Assembly: GCA_963777595.1 (NCBI GenBank)
Contig: CAVZRE010000003.1
Location: forward strand, 1 to 64,000
DNA: 64,000 bases
Direction: 5' to 3'
Source: CAVVFX01 sp963777595
Lineage (GTDB): Bacteria; Acidobacteriota; Terriglobia; Bryobacterales; Bryobacteraceae
The notes under the pieces are model-generated. The model ran no database searches. It worked only from the letters and a program-made list of their open reading frames with translations, and was not told the origin of the DNA. Positions within the stretch are counted from its first letter, which is position 1. Every line of letters begins with the position of its first letter. This document shows, in pieces, positions 57,523 through 64,000 of this stretch. The translations under genes were made by a program, and so were the position numbers.

Positions 57523-57547
57523 TCATTAGACTGAATAATAATTCAGT
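57510..57547 (+). promoter_or_regulatory. Tandem ARG boxes (ArgR operator) upstream of argF
   Basis: Box 2 (57530-57547) is ACTGAATAATAATTCAGT, seven-base perfect arms around four central bases, and matches the enterobacterial ARG consensus TGAATwwwwATTCA at all fixed positions. Box 1 has TGTGTAATTATTCA at 57512-57525, matching 12 of 14. Their centres are 20 bases apart, the helical-phase spacing used by ArgR hexamers. The argR gene lies downstream in the same cluster, so autoregulated repression by arginine is expected. Confidence 0.85.
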
Positions 57548-57559
57548 TGAGGAATTACC

Positions 57560-58513
57560 ATGCACAGCTCCGTCGCTACTACCCGCTCCTGCCGGCTCGA
57601 CGCTACCGATTTCCTGCGCGACACCGATATCCGCACCGATGAACTGATCGCCCTGCTCGATCTTGCGGATGATGTGAAGCGTTCTCCCGGTCAGTATACC
57701 GGCTCCTTACAAGGACGATCCGTGGTTCTGATGTTCGAGAAACCTTCGCTGCGTACGCGGTGTACGTTTGAGATCGGGATTCACGAACTGGGCGGCCATC
57801 CTGTGCAGTACGACGGCCCTATCGGCGGCCGCGAGCCGTTGAAGGATATCGCGCGGAACTTCGAGCGCTGGACGGGTGGAATCGTCGCCCGGACGTTCAA
57901 ACAGAGTACGCTCGACGAACTGGCAAAATGGGCCGGCGTGCCCGTGATCAACGCGCTGAGCGATCTCTATCATCCTTGCCAGGCGCTCGCAGATACGCAA
58001 ACTCTGTGCGAACGCTTTGGGGATCTGCGCGGGCTGAAGGTCGCGTTCATCGGTGATGGGAATAATGTCTCGCATTCACTGCTGCTGTGTCTGGCGAGGC
58101 TGGGCGTCCATTTTTCATTTGTAAGCCCGTCGGGCTACCTGCCGAATCCGGAGATCCTTGCCGCGGCCCAAGGGTTTGCCGCGAGTTCGGGCGGATCGAT
58201 CAGCTTGAGCCACGATCCGGTGAGCGGAGTGAAGGGCGCCAACGCGATTTACACGGACGTTTGGGTGAGTATGGGCTGGGAAGCGGAGACGTCGATTCGC
58301 AATACTGCCTTCCGCGAGTACCAGGTGAACTCGGCGCTGATGCAGCAGGCGGATTCGTCGGCTGTGTTTATGCACTGTCTGCCGGCCACTCGCGGGGAAG
58401 AGGTTACCGATGAGGTAATCGAGTCCGGGCAGTCGATTGTGTTCGACCAGGCCGAGAATCGGCTGCATGCGCAGAAGGCTCTCATGATTGCGCTGCTGGG
58501 GAAAAAGGGTTAG
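57560..58513 (+). CDS. argF: Ornithine carbamoyltransferase
   Basis: 317 residues, ATG 57560 with GAGGAA upstream. Carbamoyl-phosphate site KPSLRTR (61-67), HPCQALAD (138-145) and the ornithine loop HCLPATRGEE (272-281, Cys273). Most OTCases have HCLPAHRG or similar; the Thr here is a small change at the edge of the site. It makes citrulline from ornithine and carbamoyl phosphate in the cytoplasm, the step before argG. I considered N-acetyl- or N-succinyl-ornithine transcarbamylase; the HCLP loop and NVSHSLL region favour the ordinary enzyme. It is preceded by tandem ARG boxes and followed by argH after 44 bases. Confidence 0.92.
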   Translation: MHSSVATTRSCRLDATDFLRDTDIRTDELIALLDLADDVKRSPGQYTGSLQGRSVVLMFEKPSLRTRCTFEIGIHELGGHPVQYDGPIGGREPLKDIARNFERWTGGIVARTFKQSTLDELAKWAGVPVINALSDLYHPCQALADTQTLCERFGDLRGLKVAFIGDGNNVSHSLLLCLARLGVHFSFVSPSGYLPNPEILAAAQGFAASSGGSISLSHDPVSGVKGANAIYTDVWVSMGWEAETSIRNTAFREYQVNSALMQQADSSAVFMHCLPATRGEEVTDEVIESGQSIVFDQAENRLHAQKALMIALLGKKG

Positions 58514-58557
58514 GCTGCTTCGACGACAGACTGATACTTTGTCGCACAATAAAAGTT

Positions 58558-59952
58558 ATGAAACTTTGGGGCGGGCGATTTGAGACTGGGCCATCTGAAA
58601 TCTTCGAGCGGTTTTCGGGTTCGCTTGATTTCGATCAGCGGCTGCTCGATGCGGATGTAAAAGGATCGCAGGCGTTCGCACGGGCTTTGGAACGTGCGCA
58701 GATTCTGACGACTGAGGAACGGGATCAGATCGTCGGGGCATTTGACGAGATCCGGCAAGAGTCAAAGGGCAAAGAGTTCTTTGAGGGCGCGACGGACGAG
58801 GATGTCCATACGCTGGTGATCCGGAAGCTGAAAGAAAAGGCCGGCGCGGTTGCGGACAAGATCCATACAGGCCGGAGCCGGAATGAGCAGGTCTCGCTCG
58901 ATACCCGGCTGTGGTTGCGCGGAGTTTGCGATTACGTGCGGGCGTTGCTGGTCGACTTCATGGCGGCACTGCTGGATTTGGGAGCCAGATATTCTGACGC
59001 CGTGGTCCCGGGATATACGCATATGAGGCGGGCCCAGCCTGTTCTGTGGCCGCATTATCTGCTGGCGTATTTCGAAATGTTTCTGCGCGACTACAACCGG
59101 TTCGCCTATGCCCGGCGGGCGGCCAATCAGATGCCGCTGGGATCGGGCGCGCTGGCGGGCAGCGGCTTCAAGCTGGATCGCGCGGCGATTGCGAAGGATC
59201 TGGAGTTCGAAGATATTACGGCGAATAGCATGGATGTCTCGGCCGATCGCGATTTCGCGCTGGACTTTTTGTATGCTGCGTCCACCACCATGCTCCATCT
59301 CAGCCGCCTGGCGGAGGACTGGATCCTCTATTCGAGCGAAGAGTTTCATTGGATGGAACTGGGCGACAGCGTGACTAGCGGGTCCAGTCTGATGCCGCAA
59401 AAGAAAAATCCCGATTCGCTCGAGTTGATACGCGGGAAGTGCGGCCGCGTCATCGGAGACCTGAACTCGTTGATGATCACGATGAAAGGTCTGCCCATGA
59501 CGTACAACCGAGACATGCAGGAAGATAAGGTGCCGTTGTTTGATGCGGCGGACCAGTTGATCGGATGTCTGGAGATGGCGCGGGAAGTGGCGGCTTCGAT
59601 CCAATTGAATCCGCAGGCGCCGCTCAACGATGCCGAAGAGAGTTGGGTGGTTGCAACCGATCTGGCGGAAGCGCTGGCGCGCGTCGGAATTCCATTCCAC
59701 CAGGCGCATAAACTGGTGGGGCGGCTGGTGCTGGAGAGCGTAAAAGAAGGAAAGGATCCGCAAGAATGGAACGCGGAGAGCCTGGAAGCGTTTGCGCCCG
59801 AGTTTACGCCCGAAATCGCTCAGACGCTGGCGAGATTGCTCGATCCGCGGGAAGGCATGAAGTCGCGGGAGATTCCCGGCGGGACCGGCCCGACGCACGT
59901 TCGGGCGATGCTGAAGGCGCGAATGGCGCTACTGGACAACATGCGGAAGTGA
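58558..59952 (+). CDS. argH: Argininosuccinate lyase
   Basis: 464 residues, normal length. MKLWGGRF is the usual start. Substrate residues occur in HTGRSRNEQVSLDTRLW, in PGYTHMRRAQPV (catalytic base region) and in the fumarase-superfamily signature GSSLMPQKKNPD with the mobile catalytic serine. It splits argininosuccinate into arginine and fumarate. The frame is intact. Its stop overlaps the argR start (GTGA), so the two are translationally coupled. Confidence 0.96.
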   Translation: MKLWGGRFETGPSEIFERFSGSLDFDQRLLDADVKGSQAFARALERAQILTTEERDQIVGAFDEIRQESKGKEFFEGATDEDVHTLVIRKLKEKAGAVADKIHTGRSRNEQVSLDTRLWLRGVCDYVRALLVDFMAALLDLGARYSDAVVPGYTHMRRAQPVLWPHYLLAYFEMFLRDYNRFAYARRAANQMPLGSGALAGSGFKLDRAAIAKDLEFEDITANSMDVSADRDFALDFLYAASTTMLHLSRLAEDWILYSSEEFHWMELGDSVTSGSSLMPQKKNPDSLELIRGKCGRVIGDLNSLMITMKGLPMTYNRDMQEDKVPLFDAADQLIGCLEMAREVAASIQLNPQAPLNDAEESWVVATDLAEALARVGIPFHQAHKLVGRLVLESVKEGKDPQEWNAESLEAFAPEFTPEIAQTLARLLDPREGMKSREIPGGTGPTHVRAMLKARMALLDNMRK

Positions 59953-60380
59953 CGAAGAGTTTACGGCAGGGACAGATTCTCAAATTGATTCGCTCGCATC
60001 CTGTCCGCACACAGGAGGATCTGGCGAGGCTGCTGAAAAGTGTCGGGGTGGATACAACGCAAGTGACGCTGTCACGTGACGTGCGGGAACTCCGGTTGGT
60101 CAAGACGCCGGAGGGATATCAGGAGATTGGGCGGGAAGCGGGCCCACAATTCGAACTGCTGGCCTCCGAGTTTCTGCAAGATGTCAAGAGCGCGCAGAAT
60201 CTGGTGGTTTTGAAGACCGCGCCGGGTCACGCGAGTTCGGTAGCGGTGGCACTCGACAGTGCGGAATGGCCAGAGGTGGTAGGCACGATTGCAGGGGATG
60301 ATACGATCCTGGTAATCACACCCGATAATTCCACTGCAGCGAAGGTGTCCCGGCGGCTTTTGGGCATTCTTGGCGAGTGA
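59949..60380 (+). CDS. argR: Arginine repressor ArgR
   Basis: 143 residues from GTG 59949, overlapping the argH stop by four bases. The N-terminal winged helix has QEDLARLLKSVGVDTTQVTL and SRDVREL, the DNA-recognition helix. The C-terminal domain has GTIAGDDTILVITPD, the arginine-binding and hexamer-forming motif. An open frame extends further upstream to 59766 but lies within argH and is not needed. It should bind the tandem ARG boxes before argF when arginine is plentiful and so limit its own synthesis. Confidence 0.95.
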   Translation: MTKSLRQGQILKLIRSHPVRTQEDLARLLKSVGVDTTQVTLSRDVRELRLVKTPEGYQEIGREAGPQFELLASEFLQDVKSAQNLVVLKTAPGHASSVAVALDSAEWPEVVGTIAGDDTILVITPDNSTAAKVSRRLLGILGE

Positions 60381-60392
60381 ACGTTGCGTCGA

Positions 60393-60420
60393 TTGAAATC
60401 GATTCAGCATCCGATATAAT
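60393..60420 (+). promoter_or_regulatory. Sigma70-type promoter of the Fe-S carrier gene
   Basis: TTGAAA (60393-60398), 16-base spacer, perfect TATAAT (60415-60420). The predicted transcript starts about 10 bases before ATG 60438, leaving a very short leader. TCGAT/ATCGA arms (60389-60402) around the -35 region form a small palindrome of unknown meaning. Confidence 0.7.
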
Positions 60421-60437
60421 TGAATAAGAGGAACATC

Positions 60438-60761
60438 ATGGTACAGCTCACAGATTCGGCAGTTTCAAAAGTTAGAGAGATTCTCGATCAGCAGGAGCCG
60501 AAGCCGGCCGGTCTGCGGATCGCCGTCGTCGGTGGTGGTTGCTCGGGATTCAGTTACTCCATGGCCTTCGAGAACCAGCCGAATATGCTGGACAAGACGT
60601 ACGACTATGAAGGCCTCAAGGTATTCATCGATCAGGCTAGCCTGCTTTATTTGGACGGTGCCAAGGTGGACTATGTCGAGACCCTGGAGGGTTCCGGGTT
60701 CAAGTTCGACAATCCCCAGGTGAAGTCGACCTGCGGGTGTGGCAGCTCGTTCAGCGCGTAG
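60438..60761 (+). CDS. erpA: A-type iron-sulfur carrier protein (IscA/ErpA family)
   Basis: 107 residues from ATG 60438 with GAGG upstream. The three conserved cysteines are Cys35 in GGGCSGFSY and Cys99, Cys101 in CGCG. It receives Fe-S clusters and delivers them to apo-enzymes in the cytoplasm. IscA and ErpA cannot be separated with certainty by sequence alone; the stand-alone position, away from isc or suf genes, favours ErpA. It has its own promoter and a strong terminator just downstream. Confidence 0.85.
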   Translation: MVQLTDSAVSKVREILDQQEPKPAGLRIAVVGGGCSGFSYSMAFENQPNMLDKTYDYEGLKVFIDQASLLYLDGAKVDYVETLEGSGFKFDNPQVKSTCGCGSSFSA

Positions 60762-60789
60762 GCTGAATACATTTCTTCTGCAGTTTAGA

Positions 60790-60834
60790 GCCTCGCAAGT
60801 CCGCCAATTGGCAGACTTGCGAGGCTTTTATTTT
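60790..60834 (+). terminator. Rho-independent terminator after the Fe-S carrier gene
   Basis: GCCTCGCAAGTC (60790-60801) and GACTTGCGAGGC (60814-60825) form a perfect 12-base stem with a 12-base loop, followed by TTTTATTTT (60826-60834). It lies 28 bases after the stop. Confidence 0.93.
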
Positions 60835-60925
60835 GGATGGACTATCGCAAGCCAGATTCGCTCACGCCAGGCACTGACAGAACGAAGACCAACTTTCAAG
60901 GGCGGGGAGTAAGGGGGAAAAGCAA

Positions 60926-60997
60926 CGGGTCCGCTGGCGTAAAGGCCGGCGGACCCGCTTTAAACTGAGTAACCCGCCAGCTGTTATGCTGGCGGGT
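60926..60997. terminator. Two tandem strong hairpins downstream of the PEP-CTERM gene
   Basis: Hairpin 1: CGGGTCCGC (60926-60934) with GCGGACCCG (60949-60957). Hairpin 2: ACCCGCCAGC (60972-60981) with GCTGGCGGGT (60988-60997), six-base loop. Neither has a long T-run on the minus strand, but both lie just after the minus-strand stop at 61041 and may end its transcript. The two share the word GGCGGGTCC/GGGTCCGC-like modules in swapped order. Confidence 0.5.
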
Positions 60998-61040
60998 CCC
61001 AAGGCTATCTTGTTTAGGACGTTAGCAGATCTGAACGCAA

Positions 61041-61655
61041 TTACTTGCGAGCAAACTTTTTGCGCCCGATAAGGGAAACTGCGAGCAAACCGCTGCCGAA
61101 GAGAATCATAGATACCGGCTCAGGAGTGCCTGTGCTGTAGTCGAATACAATTTCGGCATACCCAGTTCCCTGAACGGCGTTTCCAGTCGGGAAGGAGTTT
61201 GTGTAGGCGACCGTTACTGGGCCACCGAGCGTGCCACCGGTCGCGTTGTCATAGCAACCCGCGAGAATCACTGGAGGAATGTTGGTCAAGGGATTCAACG
61301 TCAATCCGCTGGAGCAGACTGCGGGCGTCGAATTGGAAGCGCCAGTGCTCGTCAAGGTATCAGAAGTGACAGCAAAGGTCGTGCTACCGCCGGCAACTGT
61401 GAAAGTCGTCGTCTCGACAACCGAAGGGGTTGTCCCGTTCGAGTAATCGCTGTTATAGACCAGAAATTCAGTCGTGATTGTTGTACTGCCAAGCCCGAGA
61501 CTTGATGACGTCGGGCAGACCAACGTCCCCGTAAGCGTGGTGTTAGGGAGCGGATTGCTGAAAGTGTTGCACAGTCCAACGACATACACCGTTCCGGCGG
61601 ACGCGCTGCTGACAATCATACATGCTGCGAATGCTAAACTTGCGAAAATCTTCAT
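61041..61655 (-). CDS. PEP-CTERM sorting-signal protein, exported
   Basis: 204 residues from ATG 61655 with GGAGG eight bases upstream. Signal peptide (MKIFASLAFAACMIVSSASA), a Thr/Ser-rich beta body with four or so cysteines, and a C-terminal sorting signal: PEP at 178-180, hydrophobic helix SMILFGSGLLAVSLIG, basic end RKKFARK. Such proteins are processed by exosortase (EpsH), encoded elsewhere, and become part of an extracellular matrix. The body is not recognised. Its promoter has a palindrome between -35 and -10 (61714-61743), and two hairpins follow the gene. Confidence 0.88.
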   Translation of the reverse strand: MKIFASLAFAACMIVSSASAGTVYVVGLCNTFSNPLPNTTLTGTLVCPTSSSLGLGSTTITTEFLVYNSDYSNGTTPSVVETTTFTVAGGSTTFAVTSDTLTSTGASNSTPAVCSSGLTLNPLTNIPPVILAGCYDNATGGTLGGPVTVAYTNSFPTGNAVQGTGYAEIVFDYSTGTPEPVSMILFGSGLLAVSLIGRKKFARK

Positions 61656-61981
61656 CGATAATCCTCCATGGAATTTGAATACTGCTAAGTCCTGCTGTTG
61701 TTGCCTCAAATCGAGTCTACGTTAGTGCTAACACACCCGTCAAGGGTTTTTTTGAGAATTCTGGGTTACTGAGTCCTACAATAGTACTACCAGCGCGTGG
61801 CGAGCATAAAGGGGTTAAGTTGTTGGTGTACCGAAACATACAGATTACCTGTCCCCGCATAGACTGTTACGAAATCATCTCCCGCTCTCTAGGAAATGCG
61901 CAATTGTCATGTCAGATTTGCGGGGGCCGAAAGAAATAAAGAATTTTTACGTAATCTTCTTCGCCAGAGAGTCATCTTGTG
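61656..61981. other. 326-base gap
   Basis: Apart from the promoter/palindrome at 61714-61743 it is AT-rich and holds no gene. The right part (about 61745-61980) lies downstream of the TMTC-like gene, so any terminator for that gene would be here, but no stem with a T-run was seen. Confidence 0.4.
61714..61743 (-). promoter_or_regulatory. Candidate promoter with an operator-like palindrome in the spacer
   Basis: On the minus strand TTGACG (61743-61738), 18-base spacer, TAGACT (61719-61714). The spacer contains GTTAGCACTAAC (61732-61721), a 12-base palindrome close to the TGTTAGCGCTAACA type recognised by LacI/GalR-family repressors. It stands 60-90 bases before the PEP-CTERM start. Binding would block the promoter, so repression is the likely mode; the regulator is not in the window. 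Confidence 0.5.
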
Positions 61982-63754
61982 TTACGGATGAGTGCGGATC
62001 GTTTCCAGTAATTTGGCAGCTACCGGGTCGGGCCTGAGGCTCTCAGCAGTAATAAGGTGGGATATCGCCTCTTGACTGCGTCCGAGGGTGACTAGCAACC
62101 GGGCAAGGTTTTGATGCGCTTCGACGAAATCGGGCCTGGCGCGAAGAACGGCCTCGTATTGCTCCACCGCCTGGGCTTCTCGGCCCGGAATCTTCGAAAG
62201 GGCCATTCCGAGGTTAAAGTGAGCCTCAGGATAGTCGGGACGGACACGGAGAGCCGTTTCGAGATAAGAAATCGCTTCTCCGTAGCGGCCACTGCTGGTC
62301 AGGCACCACGCGAGATTATTGGCGGCCTCGGGCAGATATTTGGCATGCAGAGAAGCTTCAAAATGCGGAATTGCGGCGTCGCAAAGGTCGATCCGAAGCA
62401 GGCTGAGGCCAAGATTGTTGTGCCCCTCCGCATAGTCCGGCTTGATCCGTACGGCCGTCTCCAGATGTTCGACAGCGTCAGCGCGGCGATCGGGAAAGCG
62501 TAGCAGATATTGGCCTAAGTTGCCGTGAGCCAACCAGTTGCCTGAGGTAACGTCGATGGCGTGATCGAAGAGCGTCTCGCTATTTCTCCAGTAAGTCACC
62601 TGCTGCCAGGTGCTGGACACATAAAGGATAGAGCAGACCGCGGCGATACCGGCGATAGCGTTGCCTGCTGCGGGCCACCTCTCGACGGCGTCCGCTGCGC
62701 CCCAAGCCAACATTATCGATAGGCCGACGAGCGGAATATAGGTATACCGGTCGGCGTGGGATTGTTGACCGGCTTGAACCAAACCGATAACAGGCACGAG
62801 AGTTCCCAGATACCAGAACCAGCCAACGGCCAGATAGCGTCGTCCTTTGGGATCCTGAATGGAGCTGCTAAAACTGCGGCCGACGACCAACACTGTGACG
62901 ATTAGCAGAAACAGCAGGGTCGCAAGAACGGGTAGAACCGGAATGGATTGCGGATAAGGATAAAAGACTGCCAGGTGGGCGGGCCAGATCGCCTCCTTTA
63001 TATATGTCCCGTAGGAGAGGACAGCTTTGGCCAGCCGGGTTGGCAGTGGAACAGCCGTGCCGACCGCTCCCGTTGCCGACTGTATGCGATACGTTATCAC
63101 GCAAGCCAGGGCTGAAAGGCCGGCGAGCGGGAGCTTCTCCAGGACGATCCGTAAGGGTCTCCCGTTCACGCGCCGTAGCGGCCAAACGTCACACAACAGC
63201 AGGACAAAGGGAAGGGTCACCACCATGGGTTTCGACATCAGGCCGAGGCAGAATGCCCCGACGACAGCCAGGTAACGGCCGAGTTCTGGTCGCTCCGCGT
63301 AACATATATAAGCATAGAGAGTCAGGAAAAAGAAGAAAGCGCTGAGAACGTCTTTTCGTTCCGATATCCAGGCGACTGATTCGACATGCAACGGGTGCAG
63401 GGCAAACACGAACGCGACAAAAGCGCTCCGCCAGCGGTCGCCAGTGGCGCGGCGCAAGGCCAAAAAGAGCAACAGCGACGCGAGCCCGTGGAGGACGACG
63501 TTGACCAGATGGTGGAGCCCACTGTCGAGGCCGAACAACTGCACGTCCAACATATGTGAGAGGAGGGTAACCGGCAGCCAGTTGTTGGAGGCTATGGCGG
63601 TGAACGCCCACTTGATCGAGGCGGGAGTCAGGCCGGCCTGAACCTGGGAATTTCTAGCGACATACAGATCATCGTCGTAAGCAATGAAGTCGAACTGGCA
63701 GACCCGGGCATAAACCAGAAAAACCGATAAAATCAGGACAAGACAGATAGCCAA
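61982..63754 (-). CDS. TMTC-like polytopic membrane protein with C-terminal TPR repeats
   Basis: 590 residues, TTG start at 63754; no ATG, GTG or TTG occurs in frame before the upstream TAG. About ten membrane helices (1-395) include a first loop with YDDDLYVARNSQV, whose acidic residues recall the metal/donor site of O-mannosyltransferases, and HPLHVESVAWISERKD, typical of the TMTC group. The C-terminal 200 residues hold five or more TPR units (AEGHNNLGLSLLRIDLCDAA, PEAHFNLGMALSKI, VEAHQNLARLLVTLG). Eukaryotic TMTC proteins add O-mannose to secreted proteins from lipid-linked mannose; a protein- or glycan-glycosylating role is inferred. It is on the same strand as the PEP-CTERM gene but has a large gap to it. 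Confidence 0.8.
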   Translation of the reverse strand: MAICLVLILSVFLVYARVCQFDFIAYDDDLYVARNSQVQAGLTPASIKWAFTAIASNNWLPVTLLSHMLDVQLFGLDSGLHHLVNVVLHGLASLLLFLALRRATGDRWRSAFVAFVFALHPLHVESVAWISERKDVLSAFFFFLTLYAYICYAERPELGRYLAVVGAFCLGLMSKPMVVTLPFVLLLCDVWPLRRVNGRPLRIVLEKLPLAGLSALACVITYRIQSATGAVGTAVPLPTRLAKAVLSYGTYIKEAIWPAHLAVFYPYPQSIPVLPVLATLLFLLIVTVLVVGRSFSSSIQDPKGRRYLAVGWFWYLGTLVPVIGLVQAGQQSHADRYTYIPLVGLSIMLAWGAADAVERWPAAGNAIAGIAAVCSILYVSSTWQQVTYWRNSETLFDHAIDVTSGNWLAHGNLGQYLLRFPDRRADAVEHLETAVRIKPDYAEGHNNLGLSLLRIDLCDAAIPHFEASLHAKYLPEAANNLAWCLTSSGRYGEAISYLETALRVRPDYPEAHFNLGMALSKIPGREAQAVEQYEAVLRARPDFVEAHQNLARLLVTLGRSQEAISHLITAESLRPDPVAAKLLETIRTHP

Positions 63755-63917
63755 GATCCCTGAAACGCGGGGATGCGAACTTTCCTTGGAGACGGATGAA
63801 ATACAAACTTCAGTCTAATACGGCGGCCGCGTTTCAAGGGGCTCGGCTGGCTGCGCATTAGATCGGTCGTCCGTCAAACGGCAGTTTACCCCGACGTGCC
63901 GGCGATGTCACACACGG

Positions 63918-64000
63918 CTAGTTCCCGCGACGAACGCCTGCGCTGGCTCGCAGACGGTCGAGGATGGTTTCTATTGCCGGATCCGGGTGCAGCAACTCCG
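63918..64000 (-). CDS. C-terminal end of a gene running in from beyond the window
   Basis: The minus-strand frame from the window edge reads 26 codons (ELLHPDPAIETILDRLRA, then SAGVRRGN) to a TAG at 63918-63920. It has the look of a helical C-terminus with good codon choice, but the piece is too short to assign a family. The 163 bases between it and the TMTC-like gene hold no recognised feature. Confidence 0.4.
   Translation of the reverse strand, partial: ELLHPDPAIETILDRLRASAGVRRGN

Noticed and set aside
58762..59898. 378-codon minus-strand frame
   Set aside because: Antisense shadow of argH; composition is Arg/His/Gln-rich, typical of reversed GC-rich codons.

Overview
The window looks like a chromosomal segment of an acidobacterium, most likely of the Solibacter/Bryobacterales type. 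This is an inference from gene content, not from a marker gene: two DUF1501 plus PSD1/DUF1549/DUF1553 gene pairs, very large carboxypeptidase-regulatory/TonB-receptor-like outer-membrane proteins, a GWxTD protein, a Memo-like protein with a PqqD-like N-terminus, PEP-CTERM export, and a WaaA-LpxK lipid A enzyme fused into one chain. No rRNA, tRNA, CRISPR array, phage gene, transposase or integrase was found.

Layout. 1-6.4 kb (+): tail of a Gfo/Idh/MocA oxidoreductase, a frameshifted PfkB sugar kinase, a GT39-type membrane glycosyltransferase, a DapF-like epimerase whose two catalytic cysteines are both serine, a UDP-N-acetylhexosamine dehydrogenase and a DinB-like protein. 6.4-11 kb (-): PSD1/DUF1553 then DUF1501. 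11-15.4 kb: uvrA, a frameshifted rhomboid protease and small proteins. 15.4-23.7 kb (-): a four-gene run of sulfatase, PSD1-LamG-DUF1553, DUF1501 and dihaem PQQ dehydrogenase, which could form an exported system for sulfated glycans. 24-27.8 kb: esterase-like hydrolase, CpaE-like ATPase, a broken Gfo/Idh/MocA oxidoreductase and a small membrane protein. 27.9-31.3 kb (+): a tight four-gene cassette in which an OmpR-type regulator and a histidine kinase lie between two small exported proteins of unknown function. 31.4-37.7 kb: sugar isomerase-like protein, REC-kinase-REC hybrid, Memo-like protein, Asp/Glu racemase, hypothetical protein and a beta-hydroxyacid dehydrogenase. 37.9-42.6 kb: an intact TonB-receptor-like protein, a small Tudor-like protein and a cold-shock protein. 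43-52.1 kb (-): a second TonB-receptor-like gene, GWxTD/TPR protein and PD40-amidohydrolase in a tight operon whose two outer members carry many frameshifts. 52.4-54.8 kb (-): the WaaA-LpxK fusion. 55.4-60.8 kb (+): sirtuin, argG (frameshifted), argF, argH, argR and an A-type Fe-S carrier, with tandem ARG boxes over the argF promoter. 61-64 kb (-): a PEP-CTERM protein with an operator-like palindrome in its promoter, a TMTC-like membrane/TPR protein, and the tail of another gene.

Frameshifts are unevenly spread. None was seen in genes from about 27.4 to 42.6 kb, whereas two genes between 43 and 51 kb carry many. Whether this is gene decay or local sequence error cannot be decided from the sequence alone, so interrupted genes are typed as pseudogene with the reading-frame breaks given.
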